A DNA stretch of 64,000 nt from Actinomycetaceae bacterium MB13-C1-2 (GTDB lineage Bacteria > Actinomycetota > Actinomycetes > Actinomycetales > Actinomycetaceae), in assembly GCA_035621235.1 (NCBI GenBank), contig CP141731.1, positions 1,984,001 to 2,048,000 of the forward strand, in the 5' to 3' direction. This document shows, in pieces, positions 7,388 to 16,587 of the stretch. The position numbers were made by a program, and so were the translations under genes. Positions within the stretch are counted from its first letter, which is position 1. Each line of letters begins with the position of its first letter. The notes beneath the pieces are model-generated. The model had not been told where the DNA came from. It worked only from the letters and a program-made list of their open reading frames with translations, and did not search any database.

Positions 7388-8041
7388 TTAGGCGTAGACG
7401 CCGTTGACTGCCGCCTTTTTGAGGGCGTCAGCGAATTTGCGGCTGATTGGTACGGCGTTACCAAGTTGTCGGGCGTAGCCGTTGGCTGTGGCTTGCCCCG
7501 TGAATTCGAGGTAGTAGCGGGGACCAGAAATGACGTACAAGTGTTTGCCGTCTGCTGCCGCGCCCGGGATGTAGCTGAAGATCATGGTTTTGGTTCTCCT
7601 TTGAGTAGTGTTCGTACTGCTTGCTGACTGGGGTGTGGGGGCGTCGGCGACGAGTTGTGCGACGCGTTGGGTTGAGATGTCTTCGCTCCAGCCGACGTAT
7701 GCGCCACCGAAGCGGGCGATCACAGCGGGAATGGAGTTGAGCCATTCCTGCCCGTACCCGGAGCCGGGAGAGCTTAGGTAGCCACGGCCGGGAATCCAGT
7801 AGACAACGTGCCCCCAGTTTTTGTAGGTGTCGTTGTACGTATTCCAATGCGAGAGCCAGAGGATGACTGGCACATTCGGGATCGGCTCACCAGGGCCATG
7901 CCGGTGCTTGACGGCCATCCACGCGTCCCACGCGGTTGCTTCCCTCGCGGGCGCTCTAGCGACTTGACGAGCCAGACTCAGGCACCATCCAGCCCAGACA
8001 CGAATCGACAAATCCGGGGGGACCAGTTGTTTCCAAGCCAT
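7388..8041 (-). CDS. endolysin, CHAP-like amidase/peptidase
   Basis: A 217-residue cell-wall hydrolase. The N-terminal 125 residues look like a CHAP/NlpC-P60-type domain: candidate catalytic Cys20 in WAGWCLSLAR, candidate His78 in NWGHVVYWIPG, and a conserved-looking GRGYLSSPGSGYGQEW. A linker rich in Ser/Thr (about 130-150) leads to a C-terminal domain (about 153-217, with YLEFTGQATANGYARQL) that may bind the wall. It should cleave peptidoglycan at lysis once the adjacent holin opens the membrane. There is no signal peptide, as expected for holin-dependent lysins. Confidence 0.82.
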   Translation of the reverse strand: MAWKQLVPPDLSIRVWAGWCLSLARQVARAPAREATAWDAWMAVKHRHGPGEPIPNVPVILWLSHWNTYNDTYKNWGHVVYWIPGRGYLSSPGSGYGQEWLNSIPAVIARFGGAYVGWSEDISTQRVAQLVADAPTPQSASSTNTTQRRTKTMIFSYIPGAAADGKHLYVISGPRYYLEFTGQATANGYARQLGNAVPISRKFADALKKAAVNGVYA

Positions 8042-8065
8042 GTGCGACCTCCTCTTTCGGGCAAC

Positions 8066-8093
8066 AAAAAGACCGCCCCCAAGTGAGGCGGTC
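8066..8093 (-). terminator. leftward terminator before the endolysin gene
   Basis: On the - strand GACCGCC and GGCGGTC form a 7-bp stem followed by TTTTTGTT. It lies between the tail-fibre genes and the lysis genes, so lysis may need readthrough or an unseen local promoter. Confidence 0.75.
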
Positions 8094-8114
8094 AGAATGG
8101 TTATTGGTAGCGAC

Positions 8115-8234
8115 TTATGTGGGGTCGTTATCCCTAGCCCACAATGCGCTGAGCACCAGCAGGCCGGGAAGCCACAGCGGGGCGGTAAGGGCGATCAGAA
8201 CGTCGGTCGTCTTGCCGGCAAGGTCTCTGAGCAT
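8115..8234 (-). CDS. small one-helix membrane protein (39 aa)
   Basis: ATG preceded by GGGAGACCACTA. The peptide starts MLRDLAGKTTDVLIALTAPL, continues with a hydrophobic WLPGLLVLSALW helix and ends with the charged tail ARDNDPT. It sits between fibre and lysis genes, immediately before a terminator. A second holin or antiholin is possible but unproven. Confidence 0.6.
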   Translation of the reverse strand: MLRDLAGKTTDVLIALTAPLWLPGLLVLSALWARDNDPT

Positions 8235-8251
8235 TAGTGGTCTCCCGTCTT

Positions 8252-8650
8252 CTAACTGGTAGGCCATGCGTCGTTCGTCAACCACTGCGCCTGCGCATAG
8301 ACCTTGCCCGTTGGCCGGGCCCCACTTCCAGAGGTCTGCTGCTCCCAGGAAATATCGGCGTACGTGAAACTCAAAACATTCATGGTGCCCCCAGCGCCGC
8401 CAGCGACAACTTCTTGACGATAGTTACGGGGCGGGCGGAACCCCGCAGGAATACCCGTCGGAACCAGAATGAACCGGCCAGACCCCGCAGGAAACTCAAC
8501 CCCGTTCAACACCAGGGTCACCGCTTGACCATTACGCTGAATTGTCAGCTCTCCGCTGCACCCTTCAGCCATTGGGAGCGTCCGAGGAGCGGTCGAGGGT
8601 GATGCGCCTGCAACCATCAGCATGAAACTAGCCACGGAACCCACCCCCAC
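8252..8650 (-). CDS. phage tail-tip or fibre-associated protein, unknown fold
   Basis: A 132-residue protein starting at GTG 7 bases after the preceding stop; an internal ATG (MAEGCSGELTIQ, residue 27) is an alternative. The region after that ATG looks like a beta-rich module (ELTIQRNGQAVTLVLNGVEF; a long Gly/Ala stretch). Location at the end of the tail gene run suggests a structural role at the tip. No family recognised. Confidence 0.6.
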   Translation of the reverse strand: MGVGSVASFMLMVAGASPSTAPRTLPMAEGCSGELTIQRNGQAVTLVLNGVEFPAGSGRFILVPTGIPAGFRPPRNYRQEVVAGGAGGTMNVLSFTYADISWEQQTSGSGARPTGKVYAQAQWLTNDAWPTS

Positions 8651-8656
8651 GGGGAG

Positions 8657-8956
8657 CTAGCTCATTGAACTCCAGTCTTCCCACACGCCGGAAGCTTTGC
8701 GGCACCCGTACTGCTTCCATGCGCCGGACACGAGCAGAGTCGCCTTGAGGATCGACGTTGCACCCCCACCGGCCGTAACTGACTCGACGTAACCGGTCGC
8801 TGCGCTTGGTAAACCAAGGTTCCCGAAATGCGCCCAAGCCCCGACCCCATAGACTCCGGGCTTCGCGGCGAGAGTATCCCGCGTCGAGGCGTTCGTGGTC
8901 TGCCACAAAGGGATATCCGATGTGGTCAACAAAGGAATGATTGTCACTGTGACCAC
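8657..8956 (-). CDS. tail-fibre protein with pyocin-knob-like C terminus
   Basis: A 99-residue protein. The segment from about residue 25 onward (TRDTLAAKPGVYGVGAW ... GAWKQYGCRKASGVWEDWSSM) resembles the pyocin-knob or fibre-tip repeat that often ends phage adhesins, where Gly- and Trp-rich strands precede W.DW. It probably contributes to host receptor recognition. Confidence 0.65.
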   Translation of the reverse strand: MVTVTIIPLLTTSDIPLWQTTNASTRDTLAAKPGVYGVGAWAHFGNLGLPSAATGYVESVTAGGGATSILKATLLVSGAWKQYGCRKASGVWEDWSSMS

Positions 8957-8968
8957 CTGCCTTGGTGG

Positions 8969-9277
8969 TCAGCGGATTCGCGTGTACTCGCTCGCCCATC
9001 CCGTCGAAGCGAGCCTGCGCCTCTCGAAATAAGACGCCGGAGTCCAATCCGCCGCCCACACCTGCAAAAGCGCGACCGTACCCGTCCCGCTGGACGTAGA
9101 CCTGCGCATCTGCCCGAACCGGCTCGAAGACCCTGGTAGTCCCAGCGCGTCCCCAACCGTCGAGGACGCGTAGAAGCTGCACGGCGGTAAGTCCTCCACC
9201 GCCATGTCGGCAGTAAGAATGATGTGCGGGAGACGGTCCGCCAAATCCGCGACCCTCGCAATCGGAATAATCGCCAT
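8969..9277 (-). CDS. small tail-tip protein downstream of a poly-C leader
   Basis: A 102-residue protein starting ATG at 9277 (MAIIPIARVADLADRLPHI). It is mostly beta/coil and ends with ERRRLASTGWASEYTRIR. No family recognised; its place between tail tip and fibre genes suggests an adhesin component. The start has no strong ribosome site of its own. It lies 3 bases after the stop of a 15-codon leader that does have a strong site, so translation is probably coupled. Confidence 0.6.
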   Translation of the reverse strand: MAIIPIARVADLADRLPHIILTADMAVEDLPPCSFYASSTVGDALGLPGSSSRFGQMRRSTSSGTGTVALLQVWAADWTPASYFERRRLASTGWASEYTRIR

Positions 9278-9280
9278 ACC

Positions 9281-9328
9281 CTATCGCCCCCACAAACAAC
9301 GGGGGGGGGGGGGTGCGCAAATAGACAT
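9281..9328 (-). promoter_or_regulatory. 15-codon leader peptide with 13-C homopolymer
   Basis: AGGAGG sits 5 bases before an ATG that reads MSICAPPPPRCLWGR then TAG, 3 bases ahead of the next ATG. The four prolines come from an uninterrupted run of 13 C (13 G on the + strand, 9301-9313). Losing or gaining one C would send ribosomes past the start site in other frames and break the coupling. Confidence 0.55.
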
Positions 9329-9372
9329 AAAAACCTCCTAGGTTAAGGAAAAGCGGGGCAAGAAAAAAACGG

Positions 9373-9912
9373 TCAGACGTGGCACAGTCGCCACAAGAAA
9401 GAAGCCCCCGTACCCACAGTGCTATTAGCGACTTGCAGGTGTCGGACGGTCATCACACCGCTCACCGTGGGGGCGTCAAGATTGAAAAGACAGATCCGAT
9501 TACCGGACGTGTACGTGGTGACCTGAAAATCCCAGCCCGGTGGCGGCTGATAGGGGGCCGGGACGGAAAGAACCCTCGAATAGATAGGGGCATAAGCAGT
9601 GAAAGGGGCAGTACTCGAAACCTCAATAACCCCCGACGCCTCATACACGACACCCCCAACCATGACCACGGTCGGATCACCACCACCAACCACCGCAAGA
9701 ATGATTGTTTGGGTGCCCTGTCTGAGGCAGGAGACCCTGTCGCCGACTTTGACGGCACAGTTTTTGTAGGCGTCGTAGATGGTGCCGCGCTCACCATCCA
9801 AGACGAGGGTCAAAGGCTCTAGCGCGGTTATGGTGCCGTACCGGTGAACCGGGAGGCCCCGCACTTGCTGTTTGAGGTCATAGATTACTTCCTTGATCTT
9901 GTCCAAGCTCAA
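9373..9912 (-). CDS. minor tail protein, unknown family
   Basis: A 179-residue protein with TTG as likely start (LSLDKIKEVIYDLKQQVRGLPVHRYGTI), overlapping the previous gene by 35 bases. After an N-terminal helix it is beta-rich: about residues 20-75 look like an OB-like module (GTITALEPLTLVLDGERGT ... VGDRVSCLRQGTQTIILAVVGG), common in tail spike or baseplate hub proteins. Predicted tail-tip structural component. Confidence 0.65.
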   Translation of the reverse strand: MSLDKIKEVIYDLKQQVRGLPVHRYGTITALEPLTLVLDGERGTIYDAYKNCAVKVGDRVSCLRQGTQTIILAVVGGGDPTVVMVGGVVYEASGVIEVSSTAPFTAYAPIYSRVLSVPAPYQPPPGWDFQVTTYTSGNRICLFNLDAPTVSGVMTVRHLQVANSTVGTGASFLWRLCHV

Positions 9913-10960
9913 AACCGCTCACCCCCCGCCACGTCGCTTTGCAGTGAGCGTCAAAACCGCTGCTGATACTCATTCTTTGCACCGTATGCTTACGGGGAGC
10001 CTCGTCGCCTTGCGGCCAAAAGAGCACCGCATCATTGGCCTGCAAAGGCACCAGCGCATGCTCCACCTCCACCTTCAAAACCGGGTCCATCGCGCCCAAA
10101 AGAAGTTGCTGAGCTTGACTGCTAGCGCTCGCCTGGGACTCAGCATCAATGTCATAGCGCTTCGCGATTTCCCGACCCCGGCTGATCGTCGAATAATCCG
10201 AGTCCGGGTCATCATTCCTGGCGACGCCCACAATCGCGGGGTCCTCATCCGACCCGCTAGTGGATGCGACCACGACGTTGGGGACTGATGATCGGTCCTG
10301 GGTGCGCGTCCACCCCGGCCTATAGAGCGACAATTCTCCAGCCTCAAAAGACCATGCGGGAGTCCGAGACGCTGGGGCAGTCCACGGCCCGATCTGGAAA
10401 ACCCCGTACGTGTCCACCGACAGGGACCAATAGCCAATACTGGTCAGCATCTCATTGATCACCGACAGTAAGGATTCGCCCGCATCAAAGCTCATTGGGC
10501 TAGTGAGCGTGATCCCCTGGTTAGTGGCCGCAATCGCGGTTTCCCCAGTCGATTGGATCAGATCCACGACCGTAGCTACCACGTCAGTGCCAGCAGGGAA
10601 AGACAGGGCTTGCGCGTATGCGGCTTCGTCAATCACCGACAGCTTGGTCTTGCAGGACACTTTGTAGGATGGTGCCCCCAGCTTGCGAGACTCAGTGGGT
10701 GAGGAAAGTAGGAAGACCCCGTAAGGCCACGCCTCCACCCCTTTCACGCCAGGATCGTAGGTGAAGCGCACTCGATGCGACATCCAATCCAAGCCCCGCT
10801 CATTGATCAGCATTTCCGCATGACCACCAAGACGCTCAGTGGCCGCAATCTCAATCGAATGCGACTCGACCGTATCCAGCACATCTAAGACTTGATCTTC
10901 AGAGTCGAGCAGTTCGATCAGCCAGGACGGTGAGCGCGGGCCGTACAATCCCGATGCCAT
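9878..10960 (-). CDS. tail-tip/baseplate hub protein
   Basis: A 360-residue protein whose ATG overlaps the upstream stop (TAATG). It lies between the large Fn3-type tail protein and small tip genes, the position of the minor tail or hub proteins of actinobacteriophages. The sequence shows alternating beta and helical segments (WLIELLDSEDQVLDVLDTVESH; KVSCKTKLSVIDEAAYAQAL; VATVVDLIQSTGETAI) but no catalytic motif. Confidence 0.7.
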   Translation of the reverse strand: MASGLYGPRSPSWLIELLDSEDQVLDVLDTVESHSIEIAATERLGGHAEMLINERGLDWMSHRVRFTYDPGVKGVEAWPYGVFLLSSPTESRKLGAPSYKVSCKTKLSVIDEAAYAQALSFPAGTDVVATVVDLIQSTGETAIAATNQGITLTSPMSFDAGESLLSVINEMLTSIGYWSLSVDTYGVFQIGPWTAPASRTPAWSFEAGELSLYRPGWTRTQDRSSVPNVVVASTSGSDEDPAIVGVARNDDPDSDYSTISRGREIAKRYDIDAESQASASSQAQQLLLGAMDPVLKVEVEHALVPLQANDAVLFWPQGDEAPRKHTVQRMSISSGFDAHCKATWRGVSGFELGQDQGSNL

Positions 10961-13269
10961 TACAAGCTCACCGCCATAATCGGCGACTCAGTACGCGAAA
11001 CCGAGATCTGATAGTCCACCTGATCTTTACGGGTCCGATTCAAAGGTACTTCACCCAGCTTCCCGTACACGCGCTGACCGAGTGGTGTGCGTAAAAGGTG
11101 GATTGGCTGCGGCGCGAAAGCGATCTGCTCCAGGGTCCGCCAGTCCGCGAAATCTGGATTGCCTTCCACCAGCACGCCAGAAGTCGTGATTTCTTGGCGC
11201 AGCGTTGTGCCCGCATAGGGGACGCCCCAGGTGCGACCCTCATACTCTTCTGATGACCGCTCACGCTGCGGACTATTCCCTAGCGGTGGTGGTCCTCCCA
11301 CATTCGCGGGAAGCCGAGCAATCAGCGAATAGTCGTCACCGACCGCAAGCCAGAAAGCCTGCGACTCAGAGACGACACTGACCTGGTTGATCGCTTGTGC
11401 TTCGAGCGCGGTGTATGCGGTGAGCCGGTAGAGGGTGGTGCCACTGCTGAGTCCTTGGTAGTCCTCGATTTCTAGGGTTTGTGGTGGCAGGTTTTCGGCG
11501 ACTGTCTCCCAAGTGTCTCCGCCGTCAATCGAGCGTTGGACCCCCAAATAGGCGGTGGCGTCCCAGAGTTCGGCGAAGGTTGCCGCCACAATATTCCCGG
11601 TGACCGGGTCGATTGCCGCGAAAAGATCATCACCGGGGGTTTCGTCGTCCCAGTAAACGTCCTTGCCGCGCAAAGCCAGATTCGTAGGCCGGATCATGGA
11701 GAGGGCGTCGTTGAAGGAGACGACCCCTCCGCTGAGTACCGCTCGGATCGGACGGACACTCACGCTGTCTGCCGGTTCAATACTGATCCTGTGACAGCCC
11801 TCCTGCTCGTCCCAGACCACGTTGCCGATGGGTTTGGGGGGTGGCAGGAAGGACACCTGGAAAGTGGTCTGCTCGGGGACAGACCAGACGCCAGAGCAAG
11901 CGGTTTCCACGACGATCCGGTAAATACCACCATCGACGGCGCGGGGAGTGAAAGTGGTTTTGACGGTCGCACCAGTACCGCTCTTTTCATCCAAAAGGTT
12001 TTGGTCGTTGTCGTAGAGGCGGGCTTTCCATGCGGACTGGGGGAGTCCTTCGGCCTGACCCGTCACCCACGAGACAGCAAGAACCGCCGTCGTAATGGCT
12101 CCCGTGGGGGAGGTGATCTCCACAATGGGGGCGCTTATTACTTGGAAAGACCCCACCGCTGAGGGTTGAGACCATTCCGCCGCCAGGCCCTTCGTGGACA
12201 CCTGGTATTCGTACTGTCCCGCCGCCAAATCCAGAGTGGTCGACTCTGAGGCCCCGGTGACTGTCTTGGACATCCACGAGGTAGCGCCTTTGAGCCGATA
12301 CTCGACTTTCGCTTGCTCTTGCCCGGACGTGTCTATCGGATTGTGCCGCCAGGCAGCAGTCACTAGGCCCACCGCGACCATCCCGTTTGGGGCGGTCAGA
12401 GTCGGCGGGTTCGGAGCGCTAAGCGTGCTGATCGGGTCCGACACGACAGACCAGTCCGAGTACACCCGATCCGAAGCGGGGCCGACGAACGCTCTTACCT
12501 GGTAGGTGAGGTTTGCGCCGCCAGCATTCGAATCCAGCACACTATACGGAGCAAGAGCGCTCGTCCCAGTGCCGGCAGACCCGGTGACCCCATCCGAGCG
12601 CTTGTATTCCAGCCCATATGGATACTTCGGGCCAGAACTTGCGACGAGAACACCGTTCTCGGTCCTGGTCAGCGTCGGTTTCGCCGGGGTTTTCGGCGTC
12701 GTATAGAAAGTGTCAGTATTCGAGTAAGCCGAATTGCCCGCACTGTTACGCGAGAAAACCCTAGCTGACACGCGCGAATCCGCGGGCCAACCCTTGACAG
12801 GGAAAGACCTGGCCGCCGAATACCACCTAGTAGACGGGGTAGCACCGTCATAGCCAGCCTGGATGCCGTAGTCAGTGGCACCAGACCCCGCATTCCAAGA
12901 AAACGTGGTTGCCTGACCACCCTGCCGGGTATGCGTCAGCCCTGACGGGGCACCAGGCTTCGCCACGAAACTAATCGACCGGGACACCGAAGCAGTCACC
13001 CCGGAAATAGACATCGACGCCGTATACGTCCCGTTCGTCTGGCCCACATTCTGGCGGTACAACTCGGCCGTGACCGCACCAGACGTATTGACCGGCACAG
13101 ACACCGACCCCGCCCAAGGGCCACCCCTGCTAAGAGTGTGCGTGCCACTAATCCAAGACGAGCTACCAGTCTGAATATAGACAATCAGAGTGGTCCCCGA
13201 ATCGGCGATACCAAGACGGAAAAACTCGCCACCACCCGAATAGGTCCAGCCACCCCACACGGTCGCCAT
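10960..13269 (-). CDS. large minor tail protein with fibronectin-III-like repeats
   Basis: A 769-residue protein; the ATG overlaps the upstream stop (TGATG). It contains several Fn3-like beta sandwiches: about 100-190 (PGAPSGLTHTRQGGQATTFSW, RVFSRNSAGNSAYSNT), 195-290, and 290-380 (SAPNPPTLTAPNGMVAVGLV), then further strands up to the C-terminal segment (NRTRKDQVDYQISVSRTESP). Fn3 modules are common on phage tails and help adhesion to cell surface sugars. Probably the tail-tip fibre or distal tail protein. Confidence 0.75.
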   Translation of the reverse strand: MATVWGGWTYSGGGEFFRLGIADSGTTLIVYIQTGSSSWISGTHTLSRGGPWAGSVSVPVNTSGAVTAELYRQNVGQTNGTYTASMSISGVTASVSRSISFVAKPGAPSGLTHTRQGGQATTFSWNAGSGATDYGIQAGYDGATPSTRWYSAARSFPVKGWPADSRVSARVFSRNSAGNSAYSNTDTFYTTPKTPAKPTLTRTENGVLVASSGPKYPYGLEYKRSDGVTGSAGTGTSALAPYSVLDSNAGGANLTYQVRAFVGPASDRVYSDWSVVSDPISTLSAPNPPTLTAPNGMVAVGLVTAAWRHNPIDTSGQEQAKVEYRLKGATSWMSKTVTGASESTTLDLAAGQYEYQVSTKGLAAEWSQPSAVGSFQVISAPIVEITSPTGAITTAVLAVSWVTGQAEGLPQSAWKARLYDNDQNLLDEKSGTGATVKTTFTPRAVDGGIYRIVVETACSGVWSVPEQTTFQVSFLPPPKPIGNVVWDEQEGCHRISIEPADSVSVRPIRAVLSGGVVSFNDALSMIRPTNLALRGKDVYWDDETPGDDLFAAIDPVTGNIVAATFAELWDATAYLGVQRSIDGGDTWETVAENLPPQTLEIEDYQGLSSGTTLYRLTAYTALEAQAINQVSVVSESQAFWLAVGDDYSLIARLPANVGGPPPLGNSPQRERSSEEYEGRTWGVPYAGTTLRQEITTSGVLVEGNPDFADWRTLEQIAFAPQPIHLLRTPLGQRVYGKLGEVPLNRTRKDQVDYQISVSRTESPIMAVSL

Positions 13270-13583
13270 CAGCACTCACCCCCGAAAACCACCAAGGCCG
13301 ACCCATGAGAAGGGGCAGGACGCGTGCTCACACCAGACGAAACAGGCAGAGAAAGGGGCACTGCTAGGACCACCAGGCAGTCACACAAAGCCACCGGAGA
13401 ACCCTCAGAATCAAAAATGCTGACATTCTGACACCGACCCGACACCACCAAAGGAGACACCGGCTGGTGAAAATGCTGACCAGTAGCGCACATAGGACAA
13501 AACCCCTCACGCACCGGCTCAGCCAGCCGCACACTCACATCCCCCGGATCAGCAAAAACCTCGGTTTCAGGCGCATCAGACAT
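13269..13583 (-). CDS. small phage protein with Cys pairs, tail region
   Basis: A 104-residue protein with a CPMC pair near residue 29 and further cysteines (GRCQN, LCDC) that could bind a metal. Translation is coupled to the large tail protein by a TGATG overlap. No family recognised. Confidence 0.6.
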   Translation of the reverse strand: MSDAPETEVFADPGDVSVRLAEPVREGFCPMCATGQHFHQPVSPLVVSGRCQNVSIFDSEGSPVALCDCLVVLAVPLSLPVSSGVSTRPAPSHGSALVVFGGEC

Positions 13584-13652
13584 GCCAAACCACCCCCAAA
13601 AAGAGAAAAAGAAGCGATGAAAGAGAGGGGGGCTAGGCGCTCATGCCAGGAA

Positions 13653-16565
13653 TCAGCTACCAAACTTCGAATCCACGTCCGCATCACCAAGACCAGACGC
13701 AGCCAAAACCAAGTCAATAAACGCGTCCGTACCATCCAGCTCCACCCGGCCAGACCGGACCCGCAACTCAGACGGAAAACCAGGGTTAGACGCCGCGAAA
13801 GAAGCAGACGGAGAACCCAGGCGAGCGCGGAACGAAGACGCGTTATCAAGAGCGACCTGTCCGCGTGCCATCACTGACGACGCCGCTGACTCCAAAAGAC
13901 CAGTTTGGGAAGTCATGCCCTTCGCGAACGCCTCAACCACAGACCGGCCAGAGTAGAGGGTCCAACCCCTACCGGAGAATGGTCCCTTTTTCGCGGGGGA
14001 GAAAGGAAGGAAGTCTCGGACTGCTGCGACCGCGCCAGACACCGCATCGACTGCGGCCTGTACCCCAGCCTTGATGCCATCAGCGAAGCCCTGCATAAGA
14101 GACTTGCCCGACTCGATAAGCCAAGACGCGGCACCAGAGAAGAAACCTGTGATCCGATTCTTTATCCCCGTCACCGTGTTGTATACGGCGTTCACTCCTG
14201 AAGAGGCCCCAGACTTGATGCCCTCCCAGATTGCCGAGAACCTAGACTTGACAGTTTCCCAAGCGCCCGACCAAGTCGCCTTGATCGATTCGAGTGTGAC
14301 GGTGATCGAGGTCTTGACTGACTCGATAGCAGTCGTCACGGTCAGCTTGATTGCGGCCCACGCGACCTCTAGGTAGCTACCGATGGAACCCCATACTGAA
14401 GCCCAAGTGGTTTGAACGTTCTCCCACCAGCCGGAAAGGATCGTCCAAATAACGTCGATTGCGCCCGAGACGATGGACTTGATTAGCTCCCAGGAGGCTT
14501 CGGCGGCGGCACGAAGGTTTTCACCTGCCGCTTCCCAGTCGCCTTGGAATATGGCGATCCACGTGTCCACAATCGCGCTGATTGTGTCCACTGCCGCCTG
14601 GATGATTGGACCAAGCGCATCGAAGACCGCTGAGATCACGGTGACAGCGTTTTCGAAGGCTGGTACTAGCTGATCGATCAGCCAATCGATGAGGGGCATT
14701 GCCGCTTCAATGACAGTTACGAAGAGGTCACCAATCTGACTGAGGATCGGCGTGAGAGTCCCTAGTAGGTCGCCGACCGCATCCCCGATCTGCTCAATGA
14801 CGGGCAGAAAGGCAGTCTTGATTTTCTCGATTACGGGCTTGAGGGCTTCCCAAATCCGCTTGCCAACATCCATCAGGGTTTCGCCAACGGCTTTCACTCC
14901 GTCTTTGAATCCGTCTGATTGAGTCCACAAAGCGGTGATCGCGGCGATTGCAATACCTACCGGTCCGGCGAACTGGCCGATTACCTTTAGGAATCCGCCA
15001 GCACCACCAGCGCCACCAGCAGCTGCGAACTTTGGTGCGACTTTACCGACCGCTCCAGCGATCCCGCCCAGACCGTAAATCAGTGTCCCGGCAGTGCTGA
15101 CTATCTTGCCGAAGACCTGCAAAACCGGCCCAGCCACAACCGCGACGAGTGCAAGTTTCCCAATCATTCTCTGGGTGGCTGTGTCCAGAGAATTCCACTT
15201 ATCAATCAGCCCTTGGATCATGTCAATGGCCTTGGTGAGGCCATTAGCGATTGACTGCCCGACGCTCTCCGCTGCGGTAGCAAACTCTGGCGTTTTCAGG
15301 TAGGCGAGGAAGTCAGCGGCCTTCTCTTTGACGATTTCGAAGGATGGCTCCATGAGCTTCGCGCCGAGCTTGCCGATATTCGACAGGATGTTCTTGGTGA
15401 CGCCTTCCCAAGTCTTCGCATATTCGAGAGCGGCGGCACCAGCCTTGTTATCCAGGGCCTGATTCAGCATGTCAATGCTGATCTCCCCGTTTTGGGCCAT
15501 TTCCTCGATTTGCTCACCCGTATACCCGAAGGTGTCAGCGAGCGCCATAACAATGGGGATGTTGTTGCGTTGCATTTGGGCGAGATCGCCCCAGGTCACC
15601 TTCTGCTTGGTGAGTACACTGTTCAGCAGATAATTTGCATGACTAGCGTCTACTCCGTAGGCCGCAGACACGTTGGCGACACGCTTGATCTGAGATTCCA
15701 GACCCTCAAGAGGGACAGCACCAGTGGCGAGGATCGACACGGCCGCAGATGCACCCTCAGCCATCGACAGCGACGTCTCATTTACGCCACGATCAACCTG
15801 CTTCATAACTGCGTCGGCGTCGTAGCCGAGACCCTTGAATTGGCCCCGTGCCGTGTCGATCCCGACTAGGCGCTTGAAACCAAGTCCGCCAACAAGGGCA
15901 GCGACAGCGGTCGCGGCCCCCAGTGCGGGCACTGTGATGTGGCTAGTAAGCTTCCCGCCGACATCACTGATTTTTCCGCCGATGTCTTTGAGCGCATTAC
16001 CAGCGGTTTTCAGACCGTCAGCGACCACAGGGGCAGTGATCGCGATCCGATCCCACCCCGTCTGTTGCTTAGCTAGCGCCTGGTCGACTTCACCCGAAAC
16101 CTTGAAAACGTTCTTCTGTGCGGATTCCAAGCCGATTTGCGCTGCCGCCACATCCCACGAGGACAGAGACAACTTGTTTTGCTGGTCCGCGAGGCGGCGT
16201 TGCGCCTGCTCGTAAGCCTTCGTGCCCTCTTTGCCTGTGGCTTGCAGATCAGATAACTTCTGCTCTGACTTCGCGACCTGATCTACGATCTTCTGCCGCG
16301 AGTTCTGCGCCTTAGCCAGGTTCGCTTCCGCGTCCGTTACACCCTTGAGTGCCGCCTCAAGCGGTTTCTTGGTTTGAATCGCGGCCTGATCGAGGGCTTT
16401 AGAAATATTGGACTTGAGGGTTTTACCGAAGCCGGAAGACAGGCTGTTGCCGATGCTCTTCTGGATGCCCGACATGTCCATGCCGGAAAGAGTCTTCTGA
16501 ATGGATTTGACCGCGCCGTCGAGTGACGGGACGATCTGGAGATAATCGGTGCCTACATTCGCCAA
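13653..16565 (-). CDS. tail tape measure protein
   Basis: A 970-residue protein, the longest in the prophage, in the expected place after the frameshifted tail chaperones. The N-terminal 180 residues are helical coiled coil (KSIQKTLSGMDMSGIQKSIG; EANLAKAQNSRQKIVDQVA). Residues about 190-390 resemble the tape-measure N-terminal domain (GLGFKRLVGIDTARGQFKGLG, WGDLAQMQRNNIPIVMALAD). Alanine/glycine-rich membrane-like segments (465-550) and tryptophan-spaced amphipathic repeats (600-850, such as WENVQTTWASVWGSI) follow. It sets tail length and threads through the tube; the hydrophobic part may enter the host membrane on DNA entry. Confidence 0.92.
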   Translation of the reverse strand: MANVGTDYLQIVPSLDGAVKSIQKTLSGMDMSGIQKSIGNSLSSGFGKTLKSNISKALDQAAIQTKKPLEAALKGVTDAEANLAKAQNSRQKIVDQVAKSEQKLSDLQATGKEGTKAYEQAQRRLADQQNKLSLSSWDVAAAQIGLESAQKNVFKVSGEVDQALAKQQTGWDRIAITAPVVADGLKTAGNALKDIGGKISDVGGKLTSHITVPALGAATAVAALVGGLGFKRLVGIDTARGQFKGLGYDADAVMKQVDRGVNETSLSMAEGASAAVSILATGAVPLEGLESQIKRVANVSAAYGVDASHANYLLNSVLTKQKVTWGDLAQMQRNNIPIVMALADTFGYTGEQIEEMAQNGEISIDMLNQALDNKAGAAALEYAKTWEGVTKNILSNIGKLGAKLMEPSFEIVKEKAADFLAYLKTPEFATAAESVGQSIANGLTKAIDMIQGLIDKWNSLDTATQRMIGKLALVAVVAGPVLQVFGKIVSTAGTLIYGLGGIAGAVGKVAPKFAAAGGAGGAGGFLKVIGQFAGPVGIAIAAITALWTQSDGFKDGVKAVGETLMDVGKRIWEALKPVIEKIKTAFLPVIEQIGDAVGDLLGTLTPILSQIGDLFVTVIEAAMPLIDWLIDQLVPAFENAVTVISAVFDALGPIIQAAVDTISAIVDTWIAIFQGDWEAAGENLRAAAEASWELIKSIVSGAIDVIWTILSGWWENVQTTWASVWGSIGSYLEVAWAAIKLTVTTAIESVKTSITVTLESIKATWSGAWETVKSRFSAIWEGIKSGASSGVNAVYNTVTGIKNRITGFFSGAASWLIESGKSLMQGFADGIKAGVQAAVDAVSGAVAAVRDFLPFSPAKKGPFSGRGWTLYSGRSVVEAFAKGMTSQTGLLESAASSVMARGQVALDNASSFRARLGSPSASFAASNPGFPSELRVRSGRVELDGTDAFIDLVLAASGLGDADVDSKFGS

Positions 16566-16587
16566 CGATCACCCGCCCATCCGCGTC

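Noticed and set aside
8628-9320. 230-codon open frame on the - strand across the tail-tip genes
   Set aside because: It overlaps two better genes in another frame, is Arg/Gly-rich and starts inside the poly-C tract; only the frame choice after a C insertion makes it relevant.
11479-12162. 227-codon open frame on the + strand opposite the large tail protein
   Set aside because: Antisense shadow of a well-supported gene; no ribosome site or recognisable protein features.
13467-13877. 136-codon + strand frame at the tape measure end
   Set aside because: Extremely Arg/Lys-rich antisense reading of real genes.
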